64,000 nt of DNA from the NCBI GenBank assembly GCA_958450365.1, contig CAUEEP010000729.1, forward strand, positions 578,001 through 642,000, in the 5' to 3' direction. This document shows positions 10,766 to 22,600 of this stretch, piece after piece. This DNA is from Mesorhabditis belari. Lineage: Eukaryota; Nematoda; Chromadorea; Rhabditida; Rhabditidae. Under the pieces are notes generated by a model. The model had not been told where the DNA came from. It saw nothing but the letters and a program-made list of their open reading frames with translations, and did no database searches. A program made the position numbers and the translations under genes. Each line of letters opens with the position of its first letter. Position 1 is the stretch's first letter.

Positions 10766-13067
10766 TCATCTTGCTCCTTTTCCTTTGCCAGCACGTGGAT
10801 CGTCCTTACTCTTTCGATTCTTCACCGATTTCTGATAGAATTGTTGACGATGAATTTGTGACTTCATTCGGGGCTTTTCTTTCATCTTCTTGCGTTCAGT
10901 TCTGGAAGCAATCATTTTAATAAATTCATAAATAAAGCCAATAAAACTCTTTCTCAAACAGATTTTCAGAACAATGCTTTTAAATCGCAAAATTGCTTTA
11001 TGAGCTTTGCAAAAACTCACGGTTCAACATTTCCTGCCACAGAAGCCAACTGCCCATCATCGAGCTTTGGTTTCTTTGATTCAAGTCGTTGAAGAATATT
11101 CTTGTTTCGTTCCTTCTCACTTCCACGTTCGCCAATATTTGCTTCGAACTATAAACAATTTGTAAATATCAGAAGAATAAAATTCAACCTTTCGTTTGAT
11201 TCCTTTCTTGGTGTTTGGTTTCTCGCCTTTGATCTTGTCCTGGAATTTGCCCACGGAAGCGGTTGCTGTTTTTGCTCGATCAACGGCTTCACGTAGCTAA
11301 AGAAAGATTAAGATTACCTAGATTTAACTGTGTAAATTGTATACCTCGTTTTTACTTTTCTCCATTGGCTCAACTCCGACACCAATCATTTCCTTGTTCA
11401 CCGGCGGACCCTTGTTCTTTCCAGGTTGTGAGGTATGTCGAGCTGAAAATGATGATAAGTGATTTACAATTTACCCAAAGCCTACCAATATTTTTAAGCC
11501 GTTGAGTCTCATTCTTAGCCACTCTTTCCTTCTTAGCCTTCACTCGTTCCTCAAAGTAATCGGCATTAGGATCTAAAAATTATGGATCGAAAGTTTTAAA
11601 GTTTTAAAATCAGACCTTTATTCCCTGGAACTTCGATGAGCCAATCTTTAGTGTTGTCTTTTCCACGATTATAGCCCCAAGTCGGCTTCCATTCACCCGT
11701 ACTTTCATCGTAGGCCTAAAACATAAATGTTGCGAGAATAGAAATTAATATAATCGCAAATCCTTTCAGTTAAATCAAAAGAGAAGCTGCAACTACTTTA
11801 AATAATTGTCTTTAAGATCTTAATCTTCTACTAAAGTTTAATAAAATGAACCTTTTTGTCCTTCTTCTTTTTCACAATTCCTTTGGCTTCGGCAAACTGT
11901 TCCCACTTGGTTGGAGCACGAGCTTCGGGAACCTAAAATTTTAAAAAATTAATTTTCAACAAAATAACTTACTGGTTTTTCTCGAGGAATCCTGTAAAGT
12001 TTCTTCGGAAGTGTGACAACAATAGCCTCTTCAACGCGTTCCTTTTCCAGCTCCCAAATGCTAAATTTTAGGCTTTGGACTTAGAACCAAAACTTTTTCA
12101 ATACCGGTTAAACAAAAATTGAGCGTTGTCACGTGCCCGAGCTAGCAGCGCCTCTGAAGTGTGCCTAAACAAAAAAAAATGAAACGGAGTAGAATATTTA
12201 TAGGATACACACTTTTCTAAGTAAAATTGTTTAATTTGACTGTTAAAAATTAATTAAATGCTTTAAATCTAGTAATCTAGCATCAAAAATCAAATTTACA
12301 GCCAATGACGCTAAAATTTGTCAAAATTGGAAAAGTTTTTGCTTGATATAGCTTGGCAAGTTGTAAATAGTAAGTTTACTGGAGAATTTAAAAAACTAAT
12401 GGGGCTATATGGGTTGCGGAGCAGTGGGCCTCAAAAATGCCTTTGGCAAGTGCTCTTTCTAGGATTTTCGACCACGCTGAATTGATTGGTAATATTTTTA
12501 GAACGTGTTTGTGTCTTTTTCTTTGTGGTCGAGGCAAATCTAGTTTATGTCCGGTAACAGGCAGCCTTAAGCTATGCCCAGCGAATACTCAAACGTGATT
12601 AAGCATATCAGAATGTGTTCAGTCAGTACGCTATATGTGTGGAGCCTTAACCTAGATAAATAACGCACAAACAACGTAGGAGCGGCAAGGAAGGAGGTAC
12701 GTAACACGTATAGACCGTTAACAACACTCGATGCAGCATTAAACCTATGTTCAACCAGTACTCCGACTCCAGAGTCTAGTATAAGCTTAGTGTAGCAAGA
12801 ACAAGCTCTGAAAATGTTACCAATCGATTTAGCGTGGCCGAAAACCCTAGAAAAACTCTTTTGACACTTGCCAGAGGAATTTTTGAGGTCCCGCCTACTG
12901 GCCAAACTAATCGCTTCAAGTTAAAACTAGTTAATAAAAACTTACTCAACATTTTCCGCAAACGGTCCATTGTCGATTAGAAGAAGATTTCCGACATCAA
13001 TAAACGGATCGACTGCTTTGTGCACGACGGACGTCTTTCTGATTATCGATTGGCCATTTGTGGTCAT
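10766..13067 (-). CDS. rrbs-1: Ribosome biogenesis regulatory protein RRS1
   Basis: A complete gene of ten exons, 335 residues. Exons, in transcript order: 13067-12946, 12164-12105, 12060-11973, 11932-11852, 11715-11616, 11572-11486, 11442-11345, 11296-11189, 11148-11021 and 10901-10766. All junction phases agree. RRS1 works in the nucleolus and brings the 5S RNP (5S rRNA, uL5, uL18) into the pre-60S particle. Family hallmarks: DVGNLLLIDNGPF near the N-terminus, IWELEKERVEEAIVVTLPKK, PREKPVPEARAPTKWEQFAE, GEWKPTWGYNRGKDNTKDWL with IEVPGN after it, and DRAKTATASVGKFQDKIKGE. The C-terminus is Lys/Arg-rich, as usual. Length is close to that of other RRS1 proteins. The first intron holds a foldback element. 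Confidence 0.95.
12405..12910. repeat. Foldback element in rrbs-1 intron 1
   Basis: The left arm (about 12430-12515, containing CCTCAAAAATGCCTTTGGCA and CACGCTGAATTGATTGGTAA) pairs with the right arm (about 12805-12895). The interior (about 290 bp) has no coding I recognise. The 338-nt open frame on the minus strand crosses the arm and has no family features. Confidence 0.75.
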
Positions 13068-13079
13068 CTAAAATAGAAA
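13068..13079 (-). promoter_or_regulatory. Acceptor adjoining the rrbs-1 start codon
   Basis: On the minus strand the sequence reads TTTTTCTATTTTAG and then the ATG at 13067 directly. An acceptor touching the start codon fits spliced-leader addition. Confidence 0.55.
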
Positions 13080-13129
13080 AATTAACCGATTGAAGTTTAG
13101 CTTCGGGTAAAAACAAAGGAAAACCATCA

Positions 13130-14180
13130 AAAACTGATAAAGAACTGGCTTTTTGTAGGATCAGCAAGGCTTTGATATCGACTTTGGTGATTAATCGGGA
13201 TCAATTAGATACAAAACAAAATAAGGATAAATCTAAAGGAAAAAGTCGTGTTTTTAGAAATTCAGCAAAGCATAAAGTTTGGAAAATGATAATCAAAGCT
13301 TTTCCATGAGTTTTGTAACATTTTTGATCAAAAAACAAAAAATTTACAGTCCTTGGGGCTAAAGTAGTTGCGCGGGGAGCAAAAATTTTTTTTTAGCTGA
13401 TTCTTTGCACCCAGGCTTTTTTTGACTATGCTGAATCGATTGGTGATGGTTTTACACAACATTTCGTAACTTTAGTACTAATAAACTTCGATGAGGGGGG
13501 CACTTTGACCCGACTTGGTTAGATCCTACTCTAGCCGTGTTTTTTCTAGTCATGTTTTGCATTTTCTGGGGTAATCAAATACGCTTAATCTATCGATGAT
13601 ATTTTTAGAATATTTTGAACAAGTTATCACTTTGTATTTTGCCCCACTCTTCGTTTTCAAGTTTAGCGTGTTGCTAAGGCAAAACTTCAGCTAGCTTATC
13701 AAAATATCAACAAAAAAATTGTTCAAAACTTTCTAAAAAGATTACCAATAGATTTATCATCTTTGATTATCCCAGAAAAAGTAAAATAACCGGGTAAAAG
13801 AGCCAAAAATACAATTTGACCAAGTCAAAGTGCCCCCGCCCGCGAAGTTTATTAGTACCGCAACTTTTAACAACGTTCATAACAAATAGCAACAAAAATA
13901 ACAATAACAAAGTGTTAATAAGTTAACAACGAGGAGCGCAGTTTTTAAACTAAAGACAACGGATAGCTTTTGGATACCTTTTCCCAGGATAAGTACATTA
14001 GGTTTTTAGCATCGTATTACTTGTAAAATTTGTTAAAAGTTGCGAAATATTGTGTGTAACCATCCAATTAATTCAGCATAGTCAAAAACCCTTGGGTACA
14101 AAAAATCAGCTAATTTGGCTAAAAAGCTAAAAAAATTTGCCCCCCAACTACTATAGGACCCAGTTCTTTAACTAAATACT
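13130..14180. repeat. Nested foldback complex upstream of rrbs-1
   Basis: Outer arms: about 13355-13480 (CTGATTCTTTGCACCCAGGC, GACTATGCTGAATCGATTGG) against about 14035-14165. An inner pair around AAACTTCGATGAGGGGGGCA (about 13480-13520) matches 13815-13855 reversed, and a further pair with TCTGGGGTAATCAAA (about 13570-13640) matches 13725-13795. The interior has no gene. The arm phrase GCTGAATCGATTGGTGAT is shared with the foldback at 12405-12910, so these are probably relatives. Confidence 0.65.
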
Positions 14181-14449
14181 TTCGTTTCCCTTGAAACTTC
14201 GAGTGAATTAATATATAAAACGAGTTTTAAACCTAGCGGTTGGGTTTCTTCGCTTTACAAATTGTAAAAATTTGATAGAGGATTTTAAAAAGAAATAGTC
14301 TATATAGATAACATGAGAATTATACAGAGCCAGGAAAATATCTGCCTAGAAAAGCGAATGAGTACGGTAGAAAGGGCGAGAAATAAAGGAGCAAGGAACC
14401 AGTGGTCAAATGAAGAGAATGAATGTTCCTATCAACTTGCCGTTTTCTA

Positions 14450-15000
14450 AAACTTCTCGACTATCGTAATCTAGTCTATTTTTCATCCAACTATAGGACT
14501 ATCCACGTCTGATTCTGCAAGGGCTCATAAGGATATCGAAATATATTTTAAAAGTGGATACCGTAAATGCTTTATTAGAATGACATGTCATTCTATTTTT
14601 AAATCCCTCAAAAACGAACGATCCAAAAAGTAGGTAAGGGGGGGCACATGAATGAAAAATTTAGAATTCGTTAAAAACTATTTTAAACGATGGCCCTTGA
14701 TTCAAATCATACAGAAAACACGTTTAAAAGTGAAATTATGAAATTTTAGTAGGTTTTAGGTCTAGATCTATCCATAGAACCCCCAAAAGGGATTTAAGGG
14801 CAAGATTTCATATTTCGAGGGGTCAGGGCACTCTCCTACACTACTGTCACTCTACTAGAAGGTGTCATTCTAATACAGCTTTTACGGTAGATTGATTAAA
14901 AACTAGAAACGATATAGAAATTGAAAAATCTTGGATTGAATAAAAAGAAAAGATTACGATAGCCGAGAAAGTTCGCACATTTTAGAAAACGAATCATTTA
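14450..15000. mobile_element. Two nested MITEs
   Basis: The outer pair is TCTCGACTATCGTAATCTAG (about 14455) against GATTACGATAGCCGAGAAAG (about 14955). The inner element (about 14565-14888) starts TACCGTAAATGCTTTATTAG and ends with its complement, TACAGCTTTTACGGTA. The inner one resembles the 6935 and 57722 elements at its tips. No transposase is present. Confidence 0.65.
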
Positions 15001-15379
15001 CATGTAGTGATTTTGAATCTTGTAAAAGTCATTGAAAACTCTAAATTCTTATGCAAAAACTTTATTGCTTCAAATGAAAAAGGAGAAAGTTCAAAGTTAT
15101 TTACAAATAAAAGAGTTTAAGGAATTTAAAACAAAAAAAGCAAATAAAGAAAAGAAAAAAAGAAGATAAATATTCTAAAAAAAGATAAAAATGATAAAAA
15201 TCTGAACTTCTCAAAAGAAAAAAAGTTGAAGACACAAATGTGAATAAGGCAGAGATATAAAAATACCGACTGGGGCTACCAGTGGTGAATTTTATGCAAA
15301 AAAACATTAAAACAAAGTAAAAATTCTTCAAAATCTTCAAAAAAAAGAGTAAAAACAGGGGTGGGACAAATGCTATCTT

Positions 15380-15670
15380 TTTTTTTGCTGGAAAAGGCCT
15401 TGTCGTAGAGCATCAAAAATGTTTTCATAGAAGGGAATCGTATGCGTAGATTCAGAATTTTGACAAATCACACCTCGCTGACACGGCAAATTTGGGCTAA
15501 AAGGCAAAAACTGCGGAAAAGCGTTAAGTTGCGTTTTTGTCTTTTAGTCTACATTTGACGTGTCAGCGAGGTATGATTTGTCAAAATTCTGAATCTACGC
15601 ATACGATTCCCTTCTGTGAAAACATTTTTGAAGCTCTACGACCTTTCCTAAGGCCTTTTCCAGCAAAAAA
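15380..15670. repeat. Foldback element, about 290 bp
   Basis: Arms of about 115 bp: 15385-15500 contains GGAATCGTATGCGTAGATTC and AATTTTGACAAATCA; 15555-15665 is the reverse complement with few changes. The loop is about 55 bp. It sits in the 3 kb between the tensin 3' end and rrbs-1. Confidence 0.8.
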
Positions 15671-15965
15671 AAAGGTGCGCAAATGTCCAGGTGCGAGGAA
15701 AAAAGGTCGCATTTGTCCCACTCTCGTAAAAACATGACTAAATATTTCGAATTGACTATTTTATAAGCATAAACGAAAAAAGCACCGCAAAGTGGGGAGA
15801 AAAATGAGAAAACTGAAAAAAATGAAAATTCTTTCGCGAGTCTCGTCGTCGTCTCGCCGTCGTCTTGGTTACGGTAAAAGTAGTGCAAAATAGAAAACGA
15901 TTACGAATGAGACAAAATAGAAAATGAGTTGGGCAAAAAGAAATCAAAACTTTTCTACTGTAGCT

Positions 15966-15971
15966 TTTATT
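15966..15971 (-). promoter_or_regulatory. Poly(A) signal of tns-1
   Basis: On the minus strand this reads AATAAA, 110 nt after the tensin stop codon. Confidence 0.5.
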
Positions 15972-16080
15972 TAGAAAGAAGAGCTATAGATATTTTGAGC
16001 AAAGTTTTTGACAGTTTTTTTTGACAAATACCAAATTATGCTTGGATTAGATCGCTTTTCGTCTTTCCTCTTTTTTTTGT

Positions 16081-17485
16081 TCAGTTTTGTCGAGACGGAG
16101 ACAGTAAAACCTAGAAATTTTCGATTAGAAATTATATTTGTATACAGGAGAGTACAAAGTAAACCTCAATGACTCACTTTGTTGATGAAATTTAAAACAG
16201 CATGTGCTGGTTGTTCGGGCTCAAGTTCGGCAAAGACATGACACTGATTCTCAAGCTGATTTACCTAAAAATTTTCTTTTAGATGCTATAAATATATAGA
16301 TACTTTATTCAGGACCTGAGATAAAGTGCGCTAGATTTAAGATTAAAACACATGAATTCATACACATAACACGAAAAGGGCCGATAAAAAGAAACACGAT
16401 ATATTAGGTTGTCCAATAAATAATGCGTGTTACTTATTTCGAAACTATTGCGAAATCGCTTCGAGCAAATATATGCTCTTTTTAATCATCAGCATCTTGT
16501 GTTTATTTTTATATATTATTTTATTCATTTGCCTTTGTTTTATAATAGATATGTTGTTTTGCAGATGAAAGACAAAAAGTTTGTTGTCCGCGCATCAATG
16601 CTGTATGATTTCAAACGAGGTAAAACTGCAGCGCATTGCCATCGAACTATCTGTGCCGCATTTGGAGAGGATTCAATTTCAATTAGCCAGTGCCAGCGCT
16701 GGTTTAAACGATTTGCGGACGGAAACGAGTCAAAAGTGTTGACGAGGTGCAAAAATGGCTCGACGATTTCTTCTCATCGAAACCAGCTTCATTCTATTAT
16801 GACGGACTTCACTCTTTGCTCGGACGATGGAGAAATGTTGTTGATTGTTGTGGAGAATATATCGATTAATAAAGTTCTCTTTTGTTAATTTTGTGATATT
16901 TTGAAAATCGTGTCAAAACACGCATTACTTATTGGACAACCTAATAATATATGTAAAATGTGGGTAGCACAGATAACGTCAAGGATCCACTAGAGCTTCA
17001 AGATCTAGAGCTTCAAGATCAAGATCATCTACAGATTTAAAGGTTTCAAGACTATTGGACTCTCTCAAAACTCTGGGGAGTTGATTCCAAATTCTGGCAG
17101 TTCTTATTGGAAAAGAGTTATAAACAAACTTATTGGAGGTGACTGGAATTTCTAAAACGAAAGAATCTCTCCTTGAACTAGCCGTGGGATTAACTTTGAA
17201 TAAATCTCGAAAAAGAGGGATAGGTTGCCTGCCCTTTACAATTTTGAAACATTCTATTAAATCCGTGACCGTGATAAATGATTGAAACTTAATGATTAAC
17301 TTAATGATTTCTTTAATATTTACTATTATTATGATTAAAAAAACGTATTTTTAAGATTGAAATGCACATTTTACCGTAAAATTCAATTGTTTCTGAACTA
17401 GGCAAGTATTCCTTCAGATAAGCTATACAATTCCCTATCCAAAGGGAATTGTATAGCTTATCTGAAGGGATTTTCTTCTTTTTTT

Positions 17486-17518
<33 letters not shown>

Positions 17519-19638
17519 TTCTTATATTATCCTTAGATTAACTTATAAATTTGTGTATCTCTTTCCCTCACCTTTCTCGCCACCACCGCAAACAATTTCG
17601 CCGATCGTACACACCCATCCGAAAAGCCGATTACTTCTGTGTTATCCCACCTGAAAATGAAAGATGGCATATGGCAAAAACAAGGCACTTCATTCGAGTA
17701 CTTGACACAAGAGAATGGGAAAGAGAGGAAAGCTCATTCATTCATTCAAGGCTGAACATTCATTCAGCTCTTGTTCAAGGCTGAACAAGGCCTATTCTTG
17801 AACTTAGTGATCTCACAAGTGCTTGAGTATTGAATGAAATGAATTTCTGTATCTAGATAAGCTATTAGATATATCTAGATAGTCTATAGACTAAAAGAAA
17901 GGCTACCGTAGCTCAAGGATAGTACAGTAATCAAGTACAGTAACTTAAGGAACAGGTACAGTGATCCAAGGATCAGGTACAGTAACCAAAGGACCAGCTA
18001 CCGTAACCCTAGGATTAGTAGTAACCCAAGGACCCTACCGTAGCCCTAGGATCAGTACAGTAACTCAAGGAACAGCTACCGTAACCCTAGGATTAGTACA
18101 GTAACCAAAGGACCAGCTACCGTAACCCTAGGCCAAGTAAGTAACCTAGGAATCAGCTACCGTAACCCTAGGATCGGTACAGTAACTCAAGGAACAGATA
18201 CTGCAACCCTAGGCCAAGTACAGAACCAAAGGACCAGCTACCGTAACCCTAAGAGTACAGTAACCCATTTCCCTACTCCAATCCTACCTTTGCTCTTCCG
18301 GATCAGCGCCTGCATAGATGACGCTATTCGTAGGGAAATGTCGTCGGAAGAAGAGCTTTCTCGTGTTATCAGTGAGAGTGACTCCCTGACTCGACACCTA
18401 AATCGCTATAGCATTGTACCGGCAATTCGTCCATAGTACTGTCTCTAGTATTTGTTTTTCTTTTACCTTAAAATGAACGGAAACTGGCGTTAAATAGCCC
18501 ATCCTTTGATCATGAAACATTTGATGGATACACCTCTTCACACAAGCTGGCCCAGTCAACGATTCACAATCAACTGAGCCAATATAGGAGACGTTGCAAG
18601 CTGGAAATTTGATTTACAATAGACTTTGATTATTTCTATTTCCTTATATACTAAAGTAGTATGCTAGATGGAGAGCAAAGCGAACAAAGAACATTCAAAG
18701 AACACTCAAAGAACACTCAGCGATTCTTTTGCTTTGCTTTGCTTCAGCTAGATTTTTGTACCTTAGGGTTTTCAGGGACGGGGAATCGATTGGAATCATT
18801 CATTTTATCGAGTTTATCATCTAAATCCCTCAAAACTTTTCGAGAAACTTGAGAAGAAGAAGAACATCATGAAGATGATGAAGATGATCTTAGAAATGAT
18901 GACAACAAGTTTATTTTGCTATTTCGATTCTAGATTTTGATTGAAAACAGATTTTATTCGATTCTGAATCTATTTTATTTGCTTCTTTCTTTAGCTTTTT
19001 CTTCTGAAAGAGACTCAATCAAAGTCTCCATTCCCCCGAGATCTCAAATCAGATTCCCGACACTCGTTTTCTCATTTTTTTCTTTCAAATTTACTTCTCA
19101 AAGCCTTCTCTAACCCTTCTAAACCTTCTCTAAGCCTTCTAAACCTTCAAAACCTTCTCTAAACCTTCTAAACCTTCTAAACTAACCTTCTCTAACCTTC
19201 TAAACCTTCTCTAAGCCTTCTAAACCTTTTCTAAACCTTCAAAACCTTCTCTAAACCTTCTAACCCTTCTCTAAACTTTAAAACCCTACATTGAATTTCT
19301 TTGAATTAAGAATTCCTTTGAATTTTTGAAGAGTCTTTGAAGTGGGCAAAGGTTTATTGTGGTTTTAAGTACCCATTGTCGAGAAAGGAAGCAAAGAACG
19401 TTTAAAAGTTTGAACAAGGAATCAAAAATCTAGTGGATAATGGACAGATTTCGATTTAAAATTTGTTTGAAGATGAAGAAGATAAACGTTAAACTTATTA
19501 AACTATAGACTTATTAAACTTTAACCTTATTAAACTTTTTAAACTTTAAAATCTTTACCAGCTCCTTGTTCAAGCAAGAGTTGAGCTGCGGAGACGTGCT
19601 CGACAGAGGTGGCTGGATCGTAGTCTGGTAGGATTAGT
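16081..19638 (-). CDS. tns-1: tns-1 exons: C-terminal PTB domain
   Basis: Exons 19638-19559, 18600-18467, 18397-18288, 17650-17572, 16264-16178 and 16110-16081. Reads: [65 protein letters not shown] and [20 protein letters not shown], then a last exon of nine codons. This is the tensin PTB, which binds the NPxY motif of beta-integrin tails. The domain is complete. The mariner relic lies in the intron between 17572 and 16264. Confidence 0.95.
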
Positions 19639-22600
19639 CTGGAAATTTTCTTGTTATCAAGTTCTAGGCTTGTACTATAGCTAATCACTAAGATAATCAT
19701 CTTTCGTATTCAAATTTACACTCACTTTGTCGGCAAGGCTAACGGCGTAATAGAATGTTGATAGACGAGTGCGGAGAGAGAACCAAAAACTGGCTCATTA
19801 TTGCAACCCTGGAATAAAGATATTAGAAATAATACCGTAAATACTCTAGTAGAAGCGTACAGTTGCGTACAGTCGCGTTGCTACAAAAAAAGCAAAAGAA
19901 TTGGCGGCGAGAGGAGTCGAACCCGCGACCTCTCTCTTCCGTTCGCTTGAGACGCGGGTGCATTAAACACTCGACCACTCGGCCACTCAGCATTAACCAC
20001 ACAGCCACTCGGCCGTTCAACGTTAACCGTTGGAGCAGTGCGAGCGCGCTTGTCTCTAGCTCACACGACCCGGGTTCGACTTCCGTCCGTGTCGCCACTT
20101 TTACTTTTTCAAAAATTTCAAAACATATTGCAGAACTAGATGAAATTTGAAGCCAAATCAGCTATAAATAATTTGAAATGGTCCACTGAGCGCGAATAAA
20201 CAGACAGCCAAACATCTTAGTTTGTTTATATATGAGCTGGTTCAGGTACAGGCTGGCTTTAGGATTTAAGCCAATACTAGAATCTGGCTTTAGAATCTAG
20301 GCTTCAAAATCAAGACATGGCTTGATCTTGATCTATCTTGATCTTGATCTGTCTTGATCTTCAATGAAACCCTCATTTCATCTACCTACCTTCAGTTTTA
20401 CTCCTTTTGGTGATGGTTCGATGAGGAAATGTCGTACCAATTCGGTGCCATCACCTGAAATTCGTTTAGATAACAGAAAGGCTATAATCTAGCTTAGATA
20501 AGTCATTATTTGAGCTCTCTGATAATGAGAGTTACTTAAAAATGTACAATATAGATTTAGAAAGAAAAAAAATATGTTTTTCGAGACGCTTTCATGTTAA
20601 ATTTCTGTCGTAAATTTTAAATGTTAATTTTCGCGCGACGTCGCATTCCAATTAACGTCGCCGTCATTTGAAGGCAGTCGATGGGAGCGCCGCGTCGTCG
20701 TTTCTTTTTCATTTTCAAATCATTTCTTTCTTCGTCGTTTCTTTTTTATTTTGGAATCCTTTAATTTTCGTCGCTTTTTTATTTATATTTTAAAATCAAT
20801 TCTTTCTTTTTCGTTTTCAAATCATTTCTTTCCTTGGGGTGGGCTAGTTTCCGCAACTTTTTTTGGGCAACTCGCCATAACTTTTTTTTAAGTCGACCAA
20901 TCTTTATGATTTTGGTTTCATTTTGTAGATCTCAATAAGTGCAACAAAATGAAACCAAAATCATAAAGAATGGTCGACTTAGAAAGAAGTTATGCCGAGT
21001 TTTGCAAAGTAGCCACCGCCCAACCCTCACCTAGTGCTAGACCCAGCTAAATCTTTTCTAAATCTAAATCTAAATAAGATTATCGTTATCACTACGCTTC
21101 TAAAGCGGAAACTTTTCAGAAATCGTTTGTATTTTTAATTTTATCCCATAAATTTGGACTGGCTACTGGCGCCAAATTTTTTGCGCAGCTCGTCATAACT
21201 TTCTTCTAAGCGTGGGCCTTTCTTTATGATTGTAGATCTCAACAAGTGCAACAAAGTAACACCAAAATAATAAAGATTGGCCCACTTAGAAAAAAGTTAT
21301 GGCGAGTTGCGCAAAAAAAATTGCGAAAACTAGCCATCCCGAAGAAAGAAATGATTTGAAAGCGAAAAAGAAAGAATTGATTTTAAAATATAAAAAAAAG
21401 CGACGAAAATTAAAGGATTCTAAAATACAAACGAAGCGACGAAGAAAGAAATGATTTGAAAATGAAAAAGAAACGACGACGCGGCGCTCCCATCGACTAC
21501 CTCCAAATGGCGGCGACGTTAATTGGAATGCGACGTCGCGCAAAAATTTCATTTATTATTTTCATTTTATTTTATTTTCAAGTCATTTCTTTCTTCGTCG
21601 TTTCTTTTGGCTCTGTTATATTAATAAATTCATGTTATCCAACCAGCCAACTATGTTTTTTCAGTCACGCATTCTAAAAACTAAGCAATGTGGGATAAGC
21701 TTGCCCTCTATGATGGATTAGAATCATTTCTTGTTGTTGTTTGGGGTGGAAAAAGAAACTTCTTTGCTCAAAATCCCCAAGGAGAGATCAAATGTGACAC
21801 ACTATGCACTAAAAAAACTAGCATTTTGCTTCTTCTTGTCATATGAAACTTGCAAAACACTGAAAAACTGGCTTAAATTGTGGTTTTTTTGAAAATTTTA
21901 ACTTATCCAGGCAAGCTATAAAATTGGATTTTCAATGATTCAATACGGTTCCAATACGGTTCTTTTTTTGATCTAATACGGTTCCGATACGGTTCCAAAT
22001 AGCTAAATTAGCTAAATATCTTTAGAAATTAAAGGCAACTAGTTTTTTCTCAGGCGTCTTTGAGCCAGAAAATTGAAATCTTAATTACAATAAATTAAAA
22101 GGTCGTAAAGTCTAATATGGTTGGCCATTTATAATAAAAAATTCAAAATTCAATCTCGAGCGGCAGTACGGGGATTCGAACCCGGATTCTGTGGGTTGTA
22201 GACGAGCGCGCTTCTGATTGCGCTACGGTGATAACTATAGCGTCCTCCCAAAACATCCATCCAGCCGTTAGGCGGGTTTTTTTTATATTTTCACTTACCA
22301 GTTTGAACTCCAGGCGGTGGGGTGGCCACTTTGAGCGCCAATCCGAAAGCGCCGGGAAACGAATTCGAGTCGCGGACAACGAAAGTGCCGGGCGGCTTGT
22401 CGCGGAGCATATTGATCGCTGGAAATTTTATTTTGATCATTGATTTATCTATCGGCATTGATTTAACGATATATTGCCTGGCTTTAAAGTTCTTGATATC
22501 TTAATACCTTGATATTTCAAGATCTTTCCTATTTTGGCTAGATATTTAAAGATCTTGCATTGCCAAAACTTAACCAGTTACCCCCTTTTTCATTTTGAAA

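Noticed and set aside
12567..12905. 112-codon minus-strand frame as a small gene
   Set aside because: It runs through the arm and loop of a foldback in the rrbs-1 intron and shows no family motif.
1..13067. Operon of snx-1, bZIP and other genes
   Set aside because: The gap between snx-1 and the bZIP gene is nearly 5 kb and rrbs-1 is on the other strand; nematode operon spacing is usually about 100-400 bp.
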